NCBI GenBank assembly: GCA_032622095.1
Contig: CP136063.1
Location: 81,941,980 to 82,005,979, forward strand
Source of the DNA: Siphonodentalium dalli
Lineage: Eukaryota; Mollusca; Scaphopoda; Gadilida; Siphonodentaliidae
Length of the DNA stretch: 64,000 nucleotides
Direction: 5' to 3'
Shown: positions 47,501-59,500 of the stretch, one piece after another
How the letters are laid out: every line of letters starts with the position of its first letter
Position numbering within the stretch: position 1 is the stretch's first letter
Notes under the pieces: model-generated
Database searches by the model: none
Told to the model about the DNA's origin: nothing
Seen by the model: only the letters and a program-made list of their open reading frames with translations
Program-made: the position numbers and the translations under genes

Positions 47501-50500
47501 AACTGCTCTAAGTAATTGACCCAAACACTGGGGTTATTGTGCATATAACTGCGGTAAAACCATAAATGCACCACAGTTAACAGTACTGTGACTGTTGTGG
47601 CATCACTATTTTAAATCCGGTAAAAAAAACAGTTATATTCCTTGACTGCTGATACACTGTTCCAACTTCTGACTGTCAGCAAATTTTATTTCTATGAAGT
47701 ATATAAATTTGCTGGAGCCGCAATTTTATTGGCAGTTACCATTTCATACCAGTTGTATTGATGCATTTTAAATACACAATCGTTTGGTTGTCTTGCAGTT
47801 TATAGTTTAAAGTTGAACCAAACTGCGGTTTGACTGGGGGGGGACATTATCTCTGCTTCAATGAAATTAAGTAAATAAATATAGATGGATAGTGGCTGTA
47901 ATCAGGATAAATAAACTAAAAATCATTTAAAAAAAAAAGTATTTAACATGTTAAATGCCGACTGCAGTTATCTCATACTTCACCATCATTCAGGGTTGCC
48001 ACCATAAGTTAGCTCGTACTTGGGGTCTCGTAATTTCTGGAGTAGAAACTTAAAAAAAACTGCAGTCTCCATGTGAATATGATTCCAGCCTTCCTAGATT
48101 GCTCAAAAGTATTTCTGCTGTGACTGGTGGCAAGCCTGAGTTTAGTGTGCCTGTCATTTGCAGAATGAGGTCCCCAAAGTGTGAATTTAGTGACGCTATC
48201 CCGCATAGTGGGCTAGCATCACAAAATTCACCCTCACCAATCATTCACATTGAAGAATACTGTTATGTACTGCAAGCTTGGATATATAATTTATGAAAAT
48301 AACCATTTTATTCTGAATTCACATCGATCATCCCAGTGGAGTGTTCCACATCACTTAAATCATGTGACTGGACTGTAGGGAAGTTGATGTCACACAATTG
48401 TCACAAAATGGGAATTTATATTTTGGACATTTTTGTAGAAAGCAGATACAAGAAATTCACTTGATTGGTAGTCTTAACTTGATTTTAAAGTTTATTGAAT
48501 CTTAGACAAAAACACTATCTTTTCCCAACCATCAAAGCTACGCACACATCAATAGTCAAGATAGTCAAAAGTGATGTGGGACAATCTGATCTGCTGGAGT
48601 AATTGAACAAAGTACATGACCATTTTTATATATTTTCCAAACAAAATTGCAGCAAACAATGTCATTTTTATAGATGATTATATGCAGCTATTAACCCTTT
48701 ACCCAACAAAACGGCCAAAAACGCCCAAATAAAGCTTCAACAGCCTAAAATATCTCGGTCTGTCTCAATAACACCATACAAATATGGATATCATTGGAAC
48801 CGGTTCATTGACCACATTGTGATGGTTACAGTTATGCCCTGTGCCAATGCATTCTCTTATATATGCGAGTCGACCATAGGTCGCCTCGCATATATAAGAG
48901 AATGCATTGGCCTAAAAAAAATATTTTTTTTAACACTTTTTACCATTTTTTCTTACAATCTTTAACAATTTTATAATTTTTTCTTACATTTTTTAACAAT
49001 TTTTATAATATTTTTCTACATTCTTTGACAATTTTATCATTTTGAATATGTGTTAAGCCAATGCATTCTCTTATATATGCGAGGCAACCTATGGTCGACT
49101 CGCATATATAAGAGAATGCATTGGCACAGGGCCGTTCTGTTGGGTAAAGGGTTAAATGAGTATGTTTACCATTGTGCGTAGTTCTGACATTCTGATTAGA
49201 CTTTTAGCATTAATAGATTACCTTTGCATTGTTGTCAATGACTTCTTGCCAAACCAGAAACTGCTTCGATTGGCTAACTATGATGTCAACTAATCTATAA
49301 ATAAATAAGGCAACCCTCTTAGCCTTACATGAATAGAGACCTATGTGGGAGCTGATAAACAGAGTATATAATACAGAGATGAATGTTTCCAAACCTAATT
49401 AACCAGTGTTGGGCACTACTGCAGTAGATTATTTATCTCTGTATGATAATTGCTTGAGCTACAACCAGTACATGAGAGAAAACATTATGTAGAATTGCTG
49501 GGATAAGTGCATACATGCCTATGGAAAGAAGATAAACCATCGATACCAAAAACTAAAAAACTATACAGATGATTGGTGTGTATCATAAACATGCACATAT
49601 GATTTGAACACGATCTGCTAAAAAATACTTCAGTCATCGTGTTGGATAGCACGTGTCTACATGTACAGACAGATGGACAAATGGACAGACAGATGGTTGA
49701 TCCAGACATCGGCATGATGTGTACCATACATGGTATGGGTACACATAAAACCACTTGTCAAGGGTTCTGGGAACAAAGTGTACAAAAGTTTGCATGTATA
49801 TTTCTCAATCGGGTAAAAAATTCTGAATCTGAACATTTCCCTGCAATAAATAGGACTCCTCTTAAGTACTTTTGTTATCTGTTGTCTGCTTAATTTTCCT
49901 GAAACCCCGCCAAATGAATTATAGACCATTTCAGTCTATCTTTTAGAACCGAGTGAGAAAATCCATTTAATATAGAAACGGTTAAAATGTAGTTTACAGA
50001 AAGCACAGGAATGAGTTATTGGGGTTTAATGTCGCTTTCAGCAACTAAAGCAATATCACGACATTGCCAGTTTTAGTGGTGGAGGAAATCCGCACACTTA
50101 TGGCTAATTTAACAGTGATTTCAATGGCTGATAAACTTGTCGCCCATGTGTGGCAAACCATGGGCCATTGGCAAGCAACTGACAACTCCACAAGATAATT
50201 ATTTCAAGTTACAAAGTCTACGATGGAAACATGTGGATTTGAACCGTCATTACCAGCGCTGGAGGGTGAGACGGCTTGGAGTTGTACCCCTAACCGATTG
50301 AGCCACCGAGGCCCGAATGCACCTGATGCAAATCTTCAAACAAATTTGAATGGGAGAAGATTCCTAATCAATTTGATTTCCAGGGACCTATTCTCAAGTT
50401 TGATCTTGAATTGTGAAAGGTATGAACTCAAATGTTGGGGGTAATTTGACAAAATTCGTCAGAGATACACGTCGGAAGATAACCTATGACTTTATATTTA

Positions 50501-53500
50501 GTGAACTATTTGTTCTGAATTGGGAATCAATTTTTGACATTTAGACAACGTTTTTGCGACTAAAATAACATAAACAAGAGGTGTGCACTCGCATGCTAGC
50601 ATACCCCCACCGTGGCAAATTCATCCCGCATTATCCGTAAACCCAACAAAAAAGATTTTTAACTTTAAAGAAAAATTTGGATTAATAATATCGATATGGT
50701 GTCGCAAGAAGCTTGTACAGAAAAAAATACGGACGGACCCAAAACTGTGGTAAAAATCATTGTTCCGAACCCATATTCGAAGAAACTTCCGGAAAATATC
50801 CTAACTTTATGGCATCCACAAAAAAACAATCCCAAAATTTTCTAAGTCAAAATAAGTCGAAAATGAAGTGTAATGTTAGGAAAAACAGTCCGAGCCAACT
50901 CTGAGCCGCACCATGTAGAGAGGGTGTTGTGAGAAGCATGTATATCAAAAATTATTGAGATGGTTCATATTTGTTAAAGTTATTAAGTCGGACAGAATTT
51001 TCTAAGTCAAAATAAGTCGAAAAGTAAGGCGTAACTTAAAAAAAGAAAGTCGGACCGCACCGCAATTAGCATCATGCGGAGAGGCGGTCCTAAGGAGATT
51101 GCATACAAAAAATTATTGAAATCGGTTCATAGTTGTTCGAGTTATGAGGTCGGACGGACGGACGGACACACGGAGGGAGAAAGTGTGACGGACGGACGGA
51201 CGGACAGACGCAGTCAATCCAGTATACCCCCCATTTTATATGGGGGTATAATTAGTTTGGAAATCATACCACTATTGGGTGTAAGTCGGTGAAAATTTTT
51301 ATATTTACACTTGTCCGGTGTAAGTTCTAATGGCCGCGTTAATTGTTTTTTTGATATTTACATAGCAGTATGGGCCAAGGACTGGGAGTACTGCAACCCG
51401 CTCCAATGATTTTCAAGCATAAAAAATGGGCATTTTTGGGTGAATTGTGGAAACTTTTGGGCAAATCATATGGTGATTCAGGAGAAAGTTGTGCTAACTT
51501 ACTGTAATTTCACATTTCTGCCCAAATTATACCTGTACTTTAAGTTATTTGAAATATATTTTGCTGCATACATGCAATGTATATTCTGCCAATAATGGGG
51601 CCGACTTCTCGGGATACCAAATTCAACTAGAGGTGTGACTGTCCCAATGGGACTACGGATACCCCCGTTTTTAAAATACTAAGATGTTTCACATGTCAGT
51701 AAACATTTAGTTAAAATAATAAAATAACAGTTCCCATTGCAGATGTACAACCATAACCCTAATCTTAAACCTATTGACCGAAAAATGTAGGAATAAAAGC
51801 TTGGACAAAATTATGTATGTTGCGAAACAATTTCTAAGTCGAAAAAGGGGAATAACTCCACACAAAAAATGTCCGACAGACGTCATAATCGCAGGTGCAC
51901 AGGTTCCCATGGTACTAAATATGAGTGCCAAGATTAAAAAACATTGACCGAAAAATGTAGGAATAAAAGCTCGGACAAAATTATGCATGTTGCAAAAAAG
52001 TTTCTAAGTCGAAAATGGGGATAACTCCACCAAAAAATGTCGGACAGACGTCATAATCGCAGGTGCACAAGTTCCTATGGTACTAAATATATGTGCCACG
52101 TTTTAAAAAAATTGACCGAAAAATGTAGGAATAAAAGCTTGGACAAAATTTACATGTTGCGAAAATTTTCTAAGTCGAAAAATGGAGGATAACTCCACCA
52201 AAAAAAGTCTGACAGGCATCATAATCGCAGGTGCACAGGTTCCCATGGTGGTTGATGTCTGTACCAAGTTTCACGGAAATTGATCAAAAAACGTCTGAGA
52301 AAAACTCCGGACAAATTTGTGTCCACGGACGGACGACGGACGGACGACGGACAAGCTGACTCCAGTATACCCCCCCTAACTTCGTTGCAGGGGGTATAAT
52401 AAATTTTTTATATAAGAATTGTGGGAAAACCTGAGTGAAAAAAGTATTAGGCAACACCAAGCCTCGATCGCTTTGCGATCGATGCTTGGGTGGGCCTGTT
52501 GCATAAAAACCACAAGGTAATTACTTTTCAGTGTTAGTTCACGGTTTGCCAGAGATATATACACTTGCATTGGAATTCAAAATGGTGCGGTGGTGCCCCA
52601 GCATGTCATCTTGATCATACAAGAGTAAACAAGAGGTGGCATCAGAGATGCTGTGTCTCGTTTTCGGTGGCTTACCGCCGGTGGCGACCGCCAATTGGTG
52701 TGCATCAGTATCGGTAGACTAATTAATAGGTAAAATCGAAAAATGACTAATTAAGGGCCATAACTCCATCAAATTTTATCGCGCCGGGCTGGTTTTCGAA
52801 CTCGTCCGAAATATTCTTGGCAAGTATGTCTATTCCAAATTTTAAACAAATCGGAGGACGTTTGTTGAAGTCATCGCGCTAACGAGCTAAAAATTCACGA
52901 AATATGACTAATTAAGGGCCATAACTCTATCAAATTTTATCGGACCAGGCCGGTTTTCGAACTTGTCCAAGATATTCTTGGGAGACACCTATATACCAAA
53001 TTTCAATCAAATCGGATAACGTTTGTTGAAGTTATCGCGCTAACAAGCTCAAAATTCGTACAAAATGACTACTTAAGGACCATAACTCTATCAAATTTTA
53101 TCGGACCAGGCCGGTTTTCGAACTCGTCCGAGATATTCTTGGGAGACACCTATATACCAAATTTCAATCAAATCGGATAACGTTTGTTGAAGTTATTGTG
53201 CTAACAAGCTCAAAATTCGTACAAAATGACTACTTAAGGACCATAACTCCATCAAATTTTATCGGACCAGGCCGGTTTTCGAACTCGTCCGAGATATTCT
53301 TGGGAGACACCTATATACCAAATTTCAATCAAATCGGATAACGTTTGTTGAAGTTATCGCGCTAACGAGCTGAAAATTCAAAGGGCCATAACTCTGTAAT
53401 AAATGTGCGGACGAACCCGATTTTTTTGTCTGCAGCTTACGTGCATGGATATGTACTCACACACCAAAATTTTAATCTGTCAATAAACGGTTGAGTTATA

Positions 53501-56500
53501 AGCAAACACGTCGCCCGCCCGTCCGCCGCCCGCCCGCCCGCCCGCCCACCGTCCCTCATCAAACTATAAGTCGAGTTTTGGAAAAAAACTCGACTAAAAA
53601 TTGAGAGAATATGACAAAATATTTCGGCTAAATTACAAACATGGAGGGATAATCTCGGAAATCTCTATAACTTCCACTTTTTATTTTATGACATAAATAT
53701 TCAGCAATTTAATAAAATATGCTTGAAAGGTAATATTTTACATGCAGCCAACTTACTAAGTACATGTACAAGACAAATATGTCCAAATAATTGAACCAGG
53801 TTCCCCCCCCCCCCCTTCCCGAGTGAAAGGTAAATTCAAGTAAATCAAGAATCACAGGTGCATGATAACTTATGATGGTCTGATGCACTATACACACACC
53901 GATTGAACCATTGACGGGCCAATCTAGATATAGAATTATTAAAAAATTTGAAAAAATCTATCATACTCACTTTTCAATATAGTACTTTTCCAATAATTTG
54001 TAATCATTGTTAAAACCCATTTGTTTCATGAATGCTGTAACGTTGGGATTGCTTTTCCTGGATATGAGATGGAGAAAATGAAAATGAACTATATCATATA
54101 AGAAGATGAAAAACAAACTATTAACTAAGAAGATGAAAAACAAACAATTAACTAAGTATAATTCTTATCAGTTTTATTCTATGTTAAAAGCGAAATGAAG
54201 ACAGAGAAAAAAGGTTCAATGAACAGCAATATAAAACATGCCGCAAGTATGGTAAATTTTAGTTCACAAAATATGCTTTCATCGTTAATGATGATATGTT
54301 GAAAATTTTCACAATAAATACTTTTTCCAAATCCATAATTCTCGATTTTGCCAAAACTATACCGGGTATGAGATGGTACATCCCAATGTGCAGCAAAACT
54401 TGTATAAATTATATACTCTATTCACCCATCAGTAAGTCCGGGGGCATGTGAAGTTTTTGACACAAAAACTTGGGACTGGGTTTACCTTCAGTTAGCATTC
54501 ATATATATTTAGTGCTAATCTAATGTCGTGTTTTATGTGAATCATGATGTATATTATTTTATTTAATGAAAATTATTTGTTTTGGGTTTTATTATGTAAG
54601 ATAAATATCTAAAATAGGCCACAGAAATCGTCTTATATATTGTAATACAGCATTTTGTGTAACGCAATGGAGCAGATAGTATTAATGAGTTTGCAATGGA
54701 AATTAGCTGGAGTAATACTATTTTTTGTGCATCAATTTTTGTCATCTTCGTTCAGAGTTAAAATGACATCAATGTATACTCACCCTTTAAGTTCTAAACA
54801 TGGGGGTGGCTTATCTACAAGGACCACCCCATTACTTTTCAGGAGCAAAAACATAGAGTTGGCTTATCCTCAGGAATGGGCTTACTGACAGTAGGTAGCA
54901 ATACACAATATCCAGCAACTTTATCAAATTTGGGAGAGGGTAGTCTTTTACAAATGAGGGGACTACTGATGGGTGTATACAGTAGTATGCATGTATAAGT
55001 ATTGAATTTAACTATAATAGTTCAATTTAGAATAAGCCAGACTTAGATAGATGTTCACAAACAGGAAACTCCAGAGAAATACAGTAACATGAAATGCTTC
55101 ACTCACCAGCAATTGAAGCTGACTTCATCCCCACCAAGATGAGTGAATCCATCAGGAAACACGGAATTCACCTCTCCAAAGAATTTGGTAATAAACTGGT
55201 AAGTTGAATTTGGTACAGGGTTGATGGGACCATATGAGCCATCTGGTTTATTGCCCTTATAACACGGCGTTAACAGGTCCGGCTGGCCAGGTCCCCATGA
55301 CTGAGTGTGGCCTACAAATGGACAACCAACTTATAATATGGTGTTAACAGGTCTGGCTTGCCAGGTCCCCATTGCTGAGTGTGGCTGGCAAATAAACAAC
55401 CAACTTATAACACAGCGTTAACAGGTCCAACTCGCCAGGTCCCCATGAATGAGTGTGGCCTACAAATAGACAATATTAGGTCAGCCGACCACAGTGTCCC
55501 CCGAAAACGTGGCAAGTCGACACCGCATTGTTAAAGAAATAAAAACAATGTTGAAATGTTCTAAGTCGAAAGGGTTAATAATTCCGTAAAGAAATAATTT
55601 TTCCGTCATCTATATACATGTTGCACATCTCCAATATATGGGTAATACTCTGAAGTTTCAAATATCTACGATCAAAACTGTAGGAGGAGCTGATTACACC
55701 ATGAAGGTACCCTCATACAGAAAAATCATTGGATCAAACTCCAATTCGAACTTGACCTGTATTTTGATATGAACGACCCACAAAAAACAGAATTTCCAAT
55801 TAATCAATCCAAACATGAGCAGGGTTCGCGCTATCAGTAGCCAAATTGGCCAATGGCCAATCTTTTTCGAATTTGGCTAATAATAATTTAATTTGACTAA
55901 ACTTTTGGCTAATTTTTTTTTTACCCCAAATGGAGACGGAAAGCATTGAGTCGGAAAGCTAACTAAAAAAGTGCGGAATAGATCGACATTCAAGACGAAA
56001 TTAGGCGACGAAAGTATTTCGTACCACGGAAATATTGTTCCGTAACAGTGGCGTTGATTGAATTGTACAAAGGGAACATTACACATTGAAACAACCAGAC
56101 TAATCGTCACAACGCTTAAGCTGTATACTGGTTATGTAATTTTCTGTTGATTAGGCAGTCTGTAAGATAATTTAGATAAATTACCTAAATGCTTTTTTCC
56201 TTACAGACGAGCAGTTCTTAACTCAATGGTTACGTAATGTGTCATTAACTGCATCCCGTCTAATAATCTGGTTTCACACCATAAAAGGTTTGAATACAAT
56301 AGATAATCAACAGTTATCACCTTACTATAATAAGCAATAGTTAGCAACCGTCGTGGTGTCATCGACATAAGAGTTATTACAATTGGTTTAGCGGTTTTGT
56401 TTTATTATAATTATATCGAAATTTAGTCTCATGTTTGCGATAGCCGTATTCTGTATTAATGTTTTATGAATTGATCTGCCTGTGTGATACCTATGTTCGT

Positions 56501-59500
56501 ATGATATTGTTTTTAAAGTTGTTTTTGTGTTGTTTTAATTATGTTTTTATTCTAAGTAACAAATAAAGTTTAAAACAAATATTTTAGTCATTAATTGTGA
56601 ACCGCCCAGAAAATGAGGATTTAATTGGCCAAAGTTTTTTTTAATTTGGCCAAAGTTTTTTTCATATGGCTAATAAAATATTCATTTGGCTAAACTTTTG
56701 GCCACAAGATTTTTCGGTCCAGAGCGAACACTGAACATGAGTTATCAACCGGAAACCAAAGAAAAAAAAAGAAAAAGCCCATAACTCTGAGAAAATCATC
56801 GGATCAAACTCAAATTCGAACTTGACCTGTATTTTGATATCAATGACTCATAAAAAAAATGGAATTTTCAATTGAACAGTCCAAACTTGAGTTGTCATCT
56901 GGAAACCAAAGAAAAAAGAAGGAAAATTGAATTTTCTAAGTAGAAAAAAGTCCATAACTCTAGGAAAAATCATCGGATCAAACTCAAATTCGAACTCAAC
57001 CTGTATCTTGATATGACTGATCCACATAAAAGCGGTATTTGCAATTAAAGGATCCAAACTTGAGATATCATCCGGAAACCGAAAAAGTGAGAAATTTTCT
57101 AAGTAAATAAAAAGTTGAAAAAAGGGAAATAACTCCATAAAAGAACATTGGATCAAACCCAGAATTGCAGAGCACCTGTGTTTTCGGTTGAGACACCTAC
57201 ATACCAAGTTTCAATCAAATCGGATGATCATTACTGGAGTTCTAACTCCGGATGGACGGACGGACGGACAGACAGTACAGGACACATGGACGGATGGACA
57301 TGACGGACGGACAAGACGCACGGCTCGACAGGACGCATGGACGGACGGGACGCATGGACAGAAGGGACGCACGGACAGACGGACGTGGCTGATTACAATA
57401 GTTCCCCAAAAATAAATTTTGCGGGGAACAATCAGCTTGTACCATGGCATTAGCAGGTCTGACTGGCCAGGTCCCCATGACTGAGTGTGGCCTCAAAATA
57501 TGGTGCCTGATATTTGCAGAATGAGGTCCCCAGAGGTTGAATTTAGAGACGCAACCAAGCACAGCTTATGGGGACCTCATTCTGTATGGCCTCATCTCCT
57601 ATGGGAGACCTAAACTCTGATTTAAGTTCCCACACATGTGGTGAAGATTGTGATGTGCCCCCATTGAGCACCTCGATTATGCATTGTGTCATCTGCCAAT
57701 TTCAAGTTGGGGATATAGAGAAACTAGACTAAAAAAAAAGAAACTAAAAAACTTATTAATTTGATAATAAATATACTTTCCAGAGAAGATTAGGCCCAAG
57801 CAGAATGAGTGGCTTTAGTGATTCTAGCCCGCTGTGCGGGGTAGTGTCACTAAATTCACCCGCTGGGGACCTCATTCCGCAAATGTTCAGCACCATATTG
57901 TGAGGTCTGCAACCAATATCAAAATTTGACACTTTGTCATTGTGGTCAACCAACTCTTTTAACCTCTTCACTGCTGAATGATGTTACAATGTCGTGTGCT
58001 GGGTCATTGATGTTACGGACAATAAATAATATGAATCGTACGTGACACGTATTGGAGCAACCACACATGATGTGCCTCAAATTTGCCCTTTTTCGGCGAC
58101 ATAACGCTAAGAATAATTTATGTAACATCATGCAGTGGTTACGACGGAGACGACATGCCAACTTGACAAGACATGTCGTGGATTGTAAAATCCTGTCTGG
58201 ATTCTCGTCATGACTTTTTCATTTTTCGTTTTCATTAAGCGAACCAATGAAATTGGTCTAAATGAAATTAATAGACCTAAATCACATGTGAATTCTTCGT
58301 AAGTTGTGAAGTAGTTACTTTCATTTTCATCGCGATGCTTCATTTCCAATTCCGCGTTTTTTTGCAATCTCCACACGGTTGCTAACCGGAAGTCACGTGA
58401 CAATTTCTCCAAAATCAATACCCGCGATCTTGAAAAATCTCTGATGGATATAGAAAAAAATTCACCTGCCTTAGGTATAAGAACCCTTGGTGGTTGCTAT
58501 AATGGGAATGTTGCAAAAATCCGAAAGTATCAGTATGAATCTGAGTGAATATAAATATGTTAATATGGCTACCCTTAATGTGGCCCAATTGCACTGTAGG
58601 GGGGGGGGGGGGGCTATCCTTAGTGAATATTTTTAATCTTTCGAAACAAAACAGGAACAGATCTGATAGACTGAATGTTATAAATGTTTTCCTCCTGAAA
58701 CTAACCTGGTGTGTCAAATTCTGGTATAATTCTAATGCCGAGTAGACGGCCATATTCGATGATATCCTCAACATCTTTATGAGTATATTCATGCACATTT
58801 TCTGGTGGGAAAGATCCCTATAAAGCAAATAAATAACCCTGATCAACTAATAACAACATAACATACATCTGATCTGCAAGATTAAGGCTAGATGTCATAT
58901 GTATACACATTCATTATTTCTGTTTTAAGAAATAGTTTTTTCTTCAATAACATGTCACCTTAATAATTAATTGTCGCTTCATTATGAATTTCTGCATGTA
59001 CATTCTGGCAGCATATAAATATTTCATGTATTTTATACCAACCTATTTTGCTGCCTGAAAAAAGAAAACTGCATGAAACAACTACATGTAGGTCTAATAT
59101 GAGGTTTGAAAATTATTTTTAGTCATTTTAGAATTACTTGGTTATGAAGATACCAGCCTGAGGTAACTTCATATCAGCCTAATACCAAGCCTGACTTTAG
59201 TGTGTCTGATATTTGCAGAATGAGGTCCCCAGAGGGTGAATTTAGTGAAGCAATCGCACAATCAACATACCACTCAATACAACACACTCTAACTACATTC
59301 ATTTCTTATAGCTACATGTATATAGCTTTTTACTTATTAATTTCTATATACTCAGCTAAAAACATTTTCTGAAATATGTCAGCAGTTTGGATAATAACCA
59401 TGCCGCACTTCAAGTTAGCCCGATATTCTACCTGTGAATTATCGATCTACTAGTCTGTGGTCCCGCACTTAGAAAAAAAGCCCAGTTATTCTATCAACCA

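Noticed and set aside
50223-50444. Possible tRNA gene on the minus strand
   Set aside because: Box A and box B are present but there is no proper acceptor stem or 3' end; the downstream tail identifies a SINE.
52740-53395. Regular ~160-bp repeats considered as a CRISPR-like or satellite array
   Set aside because: The units are contiguous core repeats of a pearl-type element in an animal genome; there are no spacers.
55877-56110. 77-codon frame in the hAT element considered as a transposase remnant
   Set aside because: No BED finger or hAT dimerisation motif; the element is treated as non-autonomous.
57188-57562. Frames rich in DGRTDGQ or SVRPS
   Set aside because: Same microsatellite effect in the pearl tail at 57250-57385.
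58128-58418. 96-codon minus frame beginning beside the CLEAR-like box
   Set aside because: Tempting as a nested gene, but the frame runs into a degraded miniature element and shows no family features.
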